A stretch of 64,000 bases of DNA from Microbulbifer okhotskensis (lineage in GTDB: Bacteria > Pseudomonadota > Gammaproteobacteria > Pseudomonadales > Cellvibrionaceae), in NCBI RefSeq assembly GCF_023895975.1, contig NZ_JALBWM010000012.1, positions 1 through 64,000 of the forward strand, written 5' to 3'. The position numbers and the translations under genes are program-made. Under the pieces are notes generated by a model. It searched no databases. It had not been told where the DNA came from and worked only from the letters and a program-made list of their open reading frames with translations. Shown here piece after piece: positions 47,496 through 55,835 of the stretch. Position 1 is the stretch's first letter. The number at the start of each line of letters is the position of its first letter.

Positions 47496-48848
47496 ATGGA
47501 TAAAGTACTAATCATCGATGACAACAGCAGTATTGTTTCTGCCCTTGAGATTCTGCTGTCCCTACACGATTTGCAGCCACTCTGCGCGATCACCCCACAA
47601 GCAGGCTTACAGCTGCTGCGTGAGAACAAGGATATCAGCCTGGTTATTCAGGATATGAACTTCACCGCTGATACCACTTCCGGCGAAGAGGGTCGCGAGT
47701 TATTTTTCGCCATTCGGGAAATTAGCCCGGATTTGCCGATCATTCTGCTAACCGCTTGGACACAACTGGAGATGGCCGTCGAGCTGGTCCGGGCCGGAGC
47801 AGCAGATTACCTCGGTAAACCCTGGGATGACAATAAACTGATTTCCACAATTAACAACTTGCTAGAACTCGGCGAGTTGCAAAAGCGCCAACGGGCATCA
47901 CAGCAACAGGCGATGAATGCCCGCAGTGAATTGCGAGAAAAATTTGATCTGCAGAGTATTATCTACCGCAGTGACAACATGCAAAAACTGCTGGAAATGG
48001 CCACTCAGGTCGCCAAGTCCGATGTACCGGTGCTGATTACAGGGCCCAATGGGGCCGGCAAAGAGAAAATAGCCGATATTGTGCAGGCCAACTCACAGGT
48101 ACGTGATGGACCTTTCATCAAGGTCAATGTCGGCGCGTTACCAGAAGACCTGATGGAAGCGGAGCTATTTGGCGCTGAGCCCGGTGCCTATACCGGAGCG
48201 GGTAACAAAGCCCGCGAGGGGCGCTTCGAGGCCGCCGATGATGGCACTCTGTTTCTTGATGAGATCGGTGAACTCTCCGCCAGCGGCCAGGTAAAACTGC
48301 TGCGGGTATTGCAGACAGGGGAGTTCCAGCGGCTCGGAAGCAGCCAAACACGCAGGGTCAAAGTACGAGTCATCAGTGCCACCAATAGTGACCTACCCAA
48401 AACCATCGCCGAGGGCAGTTTTCGCCAGGACTTGTTCTACCGTCTAAATGTAATCGAGCTACGCCTGCCAGCACTCTGCGAACGTCCCGAAGATATAGCG
48501 CCCCTGGCAATGAGTTTCTTAAGGGAGAAAGGCAACTCGAAAAAACTCTCACCACAGGCGCTGACCGCCATGACCCGCTACCAGTGGCCAGGCAATGTGC
48601 GCGAACTGCAGAATGTAATGCAGCGCGCGTCAGTACTGTGCCAGGAGGACACCATTGATGAAGCCGTCCTGGCTCTGCCAGAACAGCCTGTGGCAGAAAA
48701 AATTGACATAAGTTTCGAACCCAGCCGGGAACTGTTGCAGCAAACTCTGGCTAGCTGTAACGGCATTATTGCCCAAGCCGCACGCGAGCTCGGCATGAGC
48801 CGCCAAGCGCTGTATCGCCGCCTAGAAAAACACGGTATTTCCTATTGA
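47496..48848 (+). CDS. Sigma-54-dependent response regulator, NtrC family
   Basis: 450 residues from the ATG at 47496; a TTG at 47457 is an alternative. Receiver domain with phospho-acceptor Asp53 (VIQDMNF). AAA+ domain with Walker A GPNGAGKE (183-190, usually GESGTGKE), sigma-54 contact loop GAYTGA (230-235, Phe replaced by Tyr) and Walker B GTLFLDEIGEL. C-terminal Fis-type helix-turn-helix (IIAQAARELGMSRQALYRRL). It should activate the sigma-54 promoter at 40615. It overlaps the sensor kinase gene by one base. Confidence 0.93.
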   Translation: MDKVLIIDDNSSIVSALEILLSLHDLQPLCAITPQAGLQLLRENKDISLVIQDMNFTADTTSGEEGRELFFAIREISPDLPIILLTAWTQLEMAVELVRAGAADYLGKPWDDNKLISTINNLLELGELQKRQRASQQQAMNARSELREKFDLQSIIYRSDNMQKLLEMATQVAKSDVPVLITGPNGAGKEKIADIVQANSQVRDGPFIKVNVGALPEDLMEAELFGAEPGAYTGAGNKAREGRFEAADDGTLFLDEIGELSASGQVKLLRVLQTGEFQRLGSSQTRRVKVRVISATNSDLPKTIAEGSFRQDLFYRLNVIELRLPALCERPEDIAPLAMSFLREKGNSKKLSPQALTAMTRYQWPGNVRELQNVMQRASVLCQEDTIDEAVLALPEQPVAEKIDISFEPSRELLQQTLASCNGIIAQAARELGMSRQALYRRLEKHGISY

Positions 48849-50179
48849 TGTCCAAGTATTTTTCCCTGGAAGGACGCATTGTCGCCACAGCCATTCTGGC
48901 ACTTAGCATTGGCACTGGTATCCCATGGATCTGTGGCTATCTTGGCCTGGACGCGCGCCTCTCCTGGGCCCTCGGCCTATTTTTGGGAATTCTTATTATT
49001 CTGGGGTTAATGCGCCTAGTCCTTGAGCCACTGACCACCACCCTAAAATCTTTACAAGACGGACTGCTCAATTTCCGAGATGGTGATTTTTCCATCTCCC
49101 TGGTCACTCCCAAGAATGCCGAGCTGCGCTTAATCACCAATCTGTACAACGAAATTGGCGAGCACCTGCGGCGCGAGCGGGCCCATATTTACCAGCGCGA
49201 GCTTCTCCTGGACACCGTGATTCAAACCTCGCCGCAAGCCCTGCTACTGGTAGATCAAAGCGACCACATCATATATTCAAATAGCAGTGCCAAGCAGTTA
49301 CTCAACGCCGGCAGGCCTATCCAGGGGTTATTATTACAACACCTGCTACCAAACAGCCCCAAAGAAATTACCAAAGCCATCAACAACTGGGAAAACGGCC
49401 TATTTAATTATACTGACAAAAATGGCACCCACTCCATGCATATTGGCAACAGTACTTTTGTGCTGAATGCACAAAAACACCGCCTGATTGTTTTACGGGA
49501 GATGACTCGGGAGTTGACCCGCGCAGAAGTGGAAGTCTGGAAAAAAGTCATACGCCTGATCAGCCATGAACTCAATAATTCTCTCGCTCCAATTTCATCC
49601 CTCGCCCATTCCGGAAAGATGCTAATCGCCAAACCTGGCAAAGGCGAAGCCCTAGGGAAGGTTTTCGATATTATTGCCGATCGCTGCAAACACCTCACCG
49701 AGTTCACCCAAGGCTATGCTTCTTTCGCCAAGCTACCCGCGCCCAGCTGTGAGTATGTCGTATGGCAGGAACTTATCGATCGCATAATACCGATTCAAGC
49801 CTTCACCCTAAAAGGTGAGCTCCCTCAAGAATCAGGCTATTTTGATCCCATCCAGCTAGAACAAGCCCTACTGAATTTAATCAAGAACTCACGGGAAGCC
49901 GGTAGTGAAAGTGGTGATATTGAACTGGAAATCAGCAGCGACAACTTCGGCCAGCAACTGGTACTTTCCGATCGCGGCTGCGGCATGAGCGAAAAAGTTC
50001 TAGAACAAGCTCTACTCCCTTTTTTTTCCACTAAAGAACAGGGTGTTGGTTTGGGCTTGGCCCTTTGCAGAGAAATTATTGATGCCCACGGAGGAAAAAT
50101 TCAATTGCTCAACCGGGAAGGTGGCGGGCTACAAATCTGCCTATGGCTTCCTTATAAAAATAAAGACTCTTCTACTTAG
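48848..50179 (+). CDS. Sensor histidine kinase
   Basis: 443 residues. Two N-terminal membrane helices (about 9-30 and 36-58), a HAMP-like region, a PAS-like sensor domain (about 115-210), then the kinase core: H-box LISHELNNSLAPIS, N-box QALLNLIKNSREAG, G1 LSDRGCGMS, and FFSTKEQGVGLGLAL. Phosphorylates the upstream-encoded NtrC-type regulator. The ATG at 48848 shares a base with that gene's TGA, so the pair is translationally coupled. The signal is unknown; the tiny periplasmic loop suggests membrane or cytoplasmic sensing. Confidence 0.93.
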   Translation: MSKYFSLEGRIVATAILALSIGTGIPWICGYLGLDARLSWALGLFLGILIILGLMRLVLEPLTTTLKSLQDGLLNFRDGDFSISLVTPKNAELRLITNLYNEIGEHLRRERAHIYQRELLLDTVIQTSPQALLLVDQSDHIIYSNSSAKQLLNAGRPIQGLLLQHLLPNSPKEITKAINNWENGLFNYTDKNGTHSMHIGNSTFVLNAQKHRLIVLREMTRELTRAEVEVWKKVIRLISHELNNSLAPISSLAHSGKMLIAKPGKGEALGKVFDIIADRCKHLTEFTQGYASFAKLPAPSCEYVVWQELIDRIIPIQAFTLKGELPQESGYFDPIQLEQALLNLIKNSREAGSESGDIELEISSDNFGQQLVLSDRGCGMSEKVLEQALLPFFSTKEQGVGLGLALCREIIDAHGGKIQLLNREGGGLQICLWLPYKNKDSST

Positions 50180-50477
50180 GATCCGATATAGCGACATAAA
50201 TAAATTTTTTTATGGCGTCAACCCGCCAACAATATTTCTCAAACTTTATTGGCTAACAATAAGGCCATAAAAAAACCTCATACTAAAGTTTAAAATTACG
50301 CCAAACTTCCACAGTTTCGTTGCGGCAATGAACTTCCAGCTCGTCAACCTTATGCAGCTGACAATAATAAAGCTTAAGCTGCCACGATTTGAAATTTAGC
50401 AACACCAGAATTTATGTCTTTTTCGCTAATTTCAAAGACTGCATTAAATTGAATGTAATAAAGCACAAGAAGGGATC

Positions 50478-52793
50478 ATGCTTAAACTAAACAATTTACT
50501 CTCTATCGGCACGCTTGCGCTGAGCCTGATAGCAGCCAACACCTACGCCGCCAACGCACCTCAAGCTGGCGGGGGTCAACTGGATTTGGTGATCGCCAAT
50601 GAAGCAAAATTAATTGATATGCTGAAGCGGTCAGGCCGCATCAGCAAAAATGCAACCCTGGCGGAAGCTGAGAGCACCCTGCGCACTTACTTAAGGGAGC
50701 GAGCCTCGCATCGCGTTAATGAGTCTCAGGACCTCTCTAGTGAGACGGTACAAATGATGCAGCAGGCTCGCGGAGGGGCCAAGCACCCGAGACTGCAAAA
50801 GGGCAAGGGCTCCCTTCACCGCAACCACGGCCGTCGCTTTCCACAAAACATAGAGCTTGAAAATTACCAAGGCGAAGCGCAAACCGCGCGGGTACTTGCG
50901 ATTCTAATGGAATTCCCAGACTTTCCCCACAACAGCATCGAGCCCGGGGAAAGCGATATGTATTACGCAGACTACGCTGCGGAACACTATGCCGATCTGC
51001 TGTTTTCGCAAAACGGCTTTGTCGGACCTAATGGTGAGAACATACTCTCCATGCAGCAGTATTATTGGCAACAATCCGGTAACAGTTACTCGGTCGAAGG
51101 CTCGGTAGCCGGCTGGTATATGGCCTCCGAGCCTGCGGCCTTTTACGGCAATAACACCGATGGGGACGCCCGCGCACTAATACGTGAAGCGCTGACTGCC
51201 GCCGCCGCCGACCCCACTATAAATCTGTCAGACTTCGATATTGAGGACCGCTACGATCTCGATGCCGATGGCGATTTTTGGGAGGCCGATGGTCTAGTGG
51301 ACCACATCATGATCTTCCACTCCTCCGTGGGCGAGGAAGCAGGCGGTGGGCAGCTGGCCGAAGACGCCATTTGGTCACATCGCTGGACCCTGGGCAGTAT
51401 TTATCCCATTGATGGTACCACCGCAGAAGTCGATTATTGGGGCGGGGCCATGGCAGCCTATGATTACACTATTCAGCCGGCCGATGCTGCCACGGGTGTC
51501 GTCAGTCATGAATATGGCCACGACCTGGGCCTACCCGATGAGTACGATACCGACGGTAGTGGTCGCGGCGAACCCATTTCCTCTTGGTCCATCATGTCCA
51601 GTGGTAGCTGGGCCGGTATAATTCCGGGCTCAGAACCCACGGGCTTTTCTGCTTACGCAAAAGAGGTTTTGCAGCACAACCATGGCGGTAACTGGCTCCA
51701 CGGTGAAACCATCGCCCTTGATAAAATTCCCCGCCGTGGAGTTGAGCTGTTACTCGATGAAGCCGTGCATAAGGGCACCAACAACGATGCAGTTCGAATA
51801 GACCTACCGGCAAAACAGGAAATGATCACTGAACCCTCAAGCGGTGAATATGCTTACTTCAGTGGTAGCGGTAACAATCTGCAAAATTCAATGACGATGT
51901 CCATCGACCTGAGCAATGCAGACACTGCCAGCCTGTCTTTCAAAGCTTGGTATGATATTGAGCTGGACTGGGATTATGCGGCAATAATGATTGATTCGGG
52001 TGATGGCTATCTATCAATCCCCGGAACGGTTACCACGGACAGTAACCCCAATGGCAGCAATCCAGGAAATGGTATCACCGGCAGCTCCGACGGCTGGATT
52101 GATGTGGAGTTCGACCTGAGCGCTTATGCCGGCCAACAGGTCAGCTTAGCGATGAGCTACATGACTGACAGTGCAGTAGCAAACCCCGGCCTCTTTGCTG
52201 ACGACATCACCATCGAAATAGATGACACAACCTTCTTTTTCGATGATGCAGAAGCTGATGGACGTTTTGATCTGGCGGGCTTTAGCCGAAACCCCGGATA
52301 CATAGAGCACAGTCATTACTACCTGCTCGAATGGCGTACTCATCGGGGTGTCGATACCGGACTGACTCATATTAATGTAGCCGGAGAGATGCTCACTTTC
52401 ACCGAAGGCTTGCTGGTTTGGTATGTGGATAGCAGTTATGAAAATAACTGGGCCGGCGTTCACCCCGGCAATGGCTTCCTCGGCGTGGTTGATGCTGACC
52501 AGAACATCCTGAAATGGAGCGATGACTCGGTTGCCTCCACCCGCTATCAAGTGCACGATGCCACTTTCAGCACCGACAGAGCCGAGGACATGGTCCTGGA
52601 TCTCCTGGAGGAATACGGCATTGTTATGAATGACACTCACAATCGGCGCTACCCCCTGTTTAACGACGCTTGGAGCTATAACAGCGAAGAAATACCAGAC
52701 GCCGGCCGTGCTATTACACCTTATGGGTTAAAAGTGCGTGTAGTTTCCAGAAGTAGTGATAAGTCTGTGGGTAAGATTCGTATTACCCAGTAA
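50478..52793 (+). CDS. Secreted M6 family metalloprotease (immune inhibitor A-like)
   Basis: 771 residues. Signal peptide (about 1-24, NTYAANA), a propeptide-like region, then an M6 catalytic domain with the zinc site HEYGHDLGLPDEYD at about 344-357 (HExxHxxGxxD) and the Met-turn SIMSSGSW. A beta-sandwich domain with a jelly-roll look follows (about 440-590). Secreted zinc endopeptidase that would degrade extracellular proteins. AGAAGGG is upstream of the ATG; the gene stands alone. Confidence 0.9.
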   Translation: MLKLNNLLSIGTLALSLIAANTYAANAPQAGGGQLDLVIANEAKLIDMLKRSGRISKNATLAEAESTLRTYLRERASHRVNESQDLSSETVQMMQQARGGAKHPRLQKGKGSLHRNHGRRFPQNIELENYQGEAQTARVLAILMEFPDFPHNSIEPGESDMYYADYAAEHYADLLFSQNGFVGPNGENILSMQQYYWQQSGNSYSVEGSVAGWYMASEPAAFYGNNTDGDARALIREALTAAAADPTINLSDFDIEDRYDLDADGDFWEADGLVDHIMIFHSSVGEEAGGGQLAEDAIWSHRWTLGSIYPIDGTTAEVDYWGGAMAAYDYTIQPADAATGVVSHEYGHDLGLPDEYDTDGSGRGEPISSWSIMSSGSWAGIIPGSEPTGFSAYAKEVLQHNHGGNWLHGETIALDKIPRRGVELLLDEAVHKGTNNDAVRIDLPAKQEMITEPSSGEYAYFSGSGNNLQNSMTMSIDLSNADTASLSFKAWYDIELDWDYAAIMIDSGDGYLSIPGTVTTDSNPNGSNPGNGITGSSDGWIDVEFDLSAYAGQQVSLAMSYMTDSAVANPGLFADDITIEIDDTTFFFDDAEADGRFDLAGFSRNPGYIEHSHYYLLEWRTHRGVDTGLTHINVAGEMLTFTEGLLVWYVDSSYENNWAGVHPGNGFLGVVDADQNILKWSDDSVASTRYQVHDATFSTDRAEDMVLDLLEEYGIVMNDTHNRRYPLFNDAWSYNSEEIPDAGRAITPYGLKVRVVSRSSDKSVGKIRITQ

Positions 52794-52806
52794 AAGTGTT
52801 TCACAT

Positions 52807-52829
52807 AGGCGGTACAACAAGTACCGCCT
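52807..52829 (+). terminator. Hairpin after metalloprotease gene
   Basis: AGGCGGTAC and GTACCGCCT pair perfectly around AACAA shortly after the stop codon. A T-rich tail is missing (CTCTCTC), so terminator strength is uncertain. Confidence 0.5.
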
Positions 52830-52969
52830 CTCTCGCACCGGCCCTCATGACAAACAAGAATGATTTTTATTTTTTGTACTGTTTAAGAACCATTCCCGTC
52901 CCCAGCAAAAATCTACAACCCAGCTAATCTGAACAGCAGTAATAAATTACTGATTTGGATTAACAACAG

Positions 52970-53254
52970 ATGGATAAGCAACCAGGTATCTCCCGCCGCC
53001 AATTTCTCAAAGCCACCGGATCTTCACTGGCATTAATCCCCGTTGCATTAATTGCAACAGACCGGGCACTCGCCCAAATAAAAGCCCAAAAAGAGCGGGT
53101 TAACTATCAAGACACCCCCAAAGATGGGAAGAAATGTGTGGACTGCCAATTGTTTGAGCCCCCCAATGCCTGCCTGGTTGTGGAGGGCGATATCAGTCCC
53201 GAGGGGTGGTGCTCCTTATTTGTCCTTAAGCAGGGTAACCCCACTTCAGGCTAA
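52970..53254 (+). CDS. High-potential iron-sulfur protein (HiPIP)
   Basis: 94 residues. A Tat-type signal (SRRQFLKATG, cut near ALAQ) and a short mature domain with four cysteines in the order C-x2-C-x8-C-x12-C (CVDCQLF, NACLV, GWCSLF), which ligate one 4Fe-4S cluster. A periplasmic electron carrier. Its stop overlaps the convergent araC-type gene by a few bases. Confidence 0.9.
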   Translation: MDKQPGISRRQFLKATGSSLALIPVALIATDRALAQIKAQKERVNYQDTPKDGKKCVDCQLFEPPNACLVVEGDISPEGWCSLFVLKQGNPTSG

Positions 53255-54213
53255 GCCGGCACCCGCTGCTCACCCCGCAATTTAACTACATCGGCCCGGG
53301 GTGGCAGACCGAACATGCGACTGTATTCGCGGCTGAAATGTGAGGGGCTTTCATAGCCAACCCGGTAACTGGCTGAGGCGGCTTCGATCCCCTCCGTGAG
53401 CATTAACCGCCGCGCCTCGTGCAGTCGCAGTTTTTTCTGAAACTGTAGCGGAGACATGCGCGTAATCTGTTTGAAGCTATGGTAGAGCGAGGACTCGCTC
53501 ATATTGGCTTGGCCCGCCAATTCACTAATCCGCAAAGGCTCGGAGAATCGGTCTTTAAGTACTTCAATGACCCGCGAAACACGGTTCGCTTGGCTGTCCA
53601 CCATCGCAAACTTGCGCATCCGCGCGCCTATTTCCCCCATCAGGGCGCGATAAATAATTTCTCGTCGCGCCAAGGGCGCCAGTATTGGTGCATCCTTGGG
53701 GCTATCAAGTAAAGTGACCAATCGGTTAAGCGCGTCAAGCATACCGTGATCCATACGCGTGAGACACAAGCCACAGCTGACTTCAGGGCAATCGAAACCA
53801 GCCTCGACACCTGGCGCCTTGTCCCCCAACTCCATAACCAGATCGGCAACCTCCTTCGGATTGATAGTGACTTTTACCCCGAGAAAAGGAGTTTCCAGAG
53901 ACGCATCCTCAACTCGGCCAAGGATAGGCAAATGCACAGAAGTCGCGACGTAGCTCAGCGGCATATAGGAGATTTCACGGTCCCCTAACTCCAGGGTTTT
54001 GCGCCCCTGGATAATGAAGTTGAGCGAGGGTGTATAAACAGTTGCAGCACAGGTACCCGGCTCGTTGCAGCGGATAAGGGAGAGCCCCTCCAAACCCGTC
54101 TCATTCAAACCCTGCTCCGGCGCCTGCCGCACCAGCGAGCGGATCAACTTCTGCCTAGTAAACTCCATATCCACAGCGATCGAACTGGATTCTGCTCTGT
54201 CTTTAATGCCCAT
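53251..54213 (-). CDS. AraC family regulator with AraC_N domain
   Basis: 320 residues. An AraC_N cupin-like domain (about 45-200, with LNFIIQGRKTLELG) and a C-terminal double helix-turn-helix (about 220-315, with ISELAGQANMSESSLYHSFK and RVGYESPSHFSREYSRMFG). Divergent from the RND efflux genes, so it is the likely regulator of that pump. Inducer unknown. Confidence 0.92.
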   Translation of the reverse strand: MGIKDRAESSSIAVDMEFTRQKLIRSLVRQAPEQGLNETGLEGLSLIRCNEPGTCAATVYTPSLNFIIQGRKTLELGDREISYMPLSYVATSVHLPILGRVEDASLETPFLGVKVTINPKEVADLVMELGDKAPGVEAGFDCPEVSCGLCLTRMDHGMLDALNRLVTLLDSPKDAPILAPLARREIIYRALMGEIGARMRKFAMVDSQANRVSRVIEVLKDRFSEPLRISELAGQANMSESSLYHSFKQITRMSPLQFQKKLRLHEARRLMLTEGIEAASASYRVGYESPSHFSREYSRMFGLPPRADVVKLRGEQRVPA

Positions 54214-54592
54214 GTGCTCCCCTCGTGCCCGCTACAAGCTCGGCGACTCAAAACGAAGTAGCACACTGTATACGGAGTTTTAGGCAATTACCAGTCAACT
54301 TTGCAGGATTGGGCAATCACTGTGCAGCAATAGACAACCTATTCCATTAAACACCCTTAAAATCACTGTAATATCTTAATTACACGCCAAGATACCTAGT
54401 TATACATCCAGTTCTATGAACACCGATTAGTCTGCACATTATTTAACTTCAGAGTCTATTCATAACAGAAATAGGCAATCAATCAACAGTTCCCGGATAC
54501 CGCTACCCCGAGCCAACCGCTAGAGTTGTGCCCTTATTGGGAGAAGCGCTCAGCAGCACTTCGCCCTCCGTAGCAAAGGGAGCGCACAGGTT
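54214..54592. promoter_or_regulatory. Divergent region araC-type gene / RND efflux genes
   Basis: 379 AT-rich bases without a gene, holding both promoters. AraC-type sites are degenerate, and I cannot name one. GGGAG lies just upstream of the adaptor start. Confidence 0.45.
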
Positions 54593-55735
54593 ATGGCAAG
54601 AAAGTTAACATCGGTTTTATTCGGCATCTCTGCTCTGGTGCTCGCCGGCTGCAACAGCGGTGAACCCGGCACGCAGCCCCCGCCTCCGCCCGCCGTGGAA
54701 GTTGCCCAGGTCTCCTCTGGAGCCACTACCCTGTGGCGCAGCTTTACCGGCCGCGTGGCCGCCCCCGAAACGGTAGAACTGCGCCCCCGAGTCAGCGGTT
54801 ATATCAACAAAGTCTCCTTTGCCGAAGGTGCATTGGTCAAACAGGGCGACGTGCTGTTTACCATTGACCCCCGCCCCTACCAGGCCAGTGAACGCGCGGC
54901 CCTAGCGGACCTCGCCCGAGCTCGCAGCGACCTTTCATTCAGCGAAAAGCAGTCCGGTAGAGCCAGACAATTGCTCGACAGTAAAGCCATCTCCCGCGAA
55001 GAATATGATCGACGCATCGCTGCAAGAGATTCAGCCAGAGCAACCCTCAGTGCCGCGGAGGCCGCCCTGGAGAATGCACAGTTAAATCTTCAATACACCG
55101 ACGTTAAAGCGCCCATATCCGGCCGGGTCAGCCGTGCGCTGGTGACTCGCGGCAACCTCGCCAATGCCGACAATACCCTGCTGACCACGCTGGTTTCTGT
55201 CGACCCGATGTACGTGTACTTCGAAAGCGATGAACAGACTTTCGCCAATGGCCGCACTCTTTTAAATAAAGGGAAAAAGCCAGCGGTGCGAATCGGTCTC
55301 GCCGGTGAACAGGGTTATCCACACAGCGGTGAGGTGGACTTTATTGATAACCGCCTCAACAGCCATACCGGCACTATCCAGTTCCGCGCCGTGGTTAAGA
55401 ATGATGACGGTATTTTTAAACCCGGGCAGTTTGCGCGAGTGGAAATGCCTATTGAAGAGGTGGCACACGCGGTATTGATCAATAGCAAGGCAGTATTAAC
55501 CGACCAAGATCGCCGCTATGTGTATATCGTCAACGACAGCAATTTGACTGAGAGACGCCCGGTGGTTGCCGGTCCCCGCCAGGGGGAACTTGTGGTTATT
55601 CGCAGCGGCCTGAAGCCCGGCGAAAAGATTGTTGTGAACGGCCTGCAAAAGATTTACTTCCCAGGCATGCCAGTGATACCGGAAATGGTAGCCATGCAGA
55701 AGCAGATCAAGACCACCCACGCAGCGGGCCAATAG
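54593..55735 (+). CDS. RND efflux periplasmic adaptor (MexA/AcrA-like)
   Basis: 380 residues. Lipoprotein signal ending LAGC (Cys19), then a Pro-rich spacer, the lipoyl halves (LRPRVSGYINKVSF and VKAPISGRVSRAL) around a coiled-coil hairpin, a beta-barrel and a membrane-proximal domain. Anchored to the inner membrane, it links the RND pump to an outer-membrane channel. The pump gene follows after about 100 bases. No TolC/OprM-type gene is adjacent. Confidence 0.94.
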   Translation: MARKLTSVLFGISALVLAGCNSGEPGTQPPPPPAVEVAQVSSGATTLWRSFTGRVAAPETVELRPRVSGYINKVSFAEGALVKQGDVLFTIDPRPYQASERAALADLARARSDLSFSEKQSGRARQLLDSKAISREEYDRRIAARDSARATLSAAEAALENAQLNLQYTDVKAPISGRVSRALVTRGNLANADNTLLTTLVSVDPMYVYFESDEQTFANGRTLLNKGKKPAVRIGLAGEQGYPHSGEVDFIDNRLNSHTGTIQFRAVVKNDDGIFKPGQFARVEMPIEEVAHAVLINSKAVLTDQDRRYVYIVNDSNLTERRPVVAGPRQGELVVIRSGLKPGEKIVVNGLQKIYFPGMPVIPEMVAMQKQIKTTHAAGQ

Positions 55736-55835
55736 CTTGTGACACCCAGGGGCCGACGACATGAGCCCCTGTTTTCAACAAATCATATCAAGGGAATCCG
55801 AGCGGCAAATCGTACCGCTCTCGGAGTAGCAGTGT

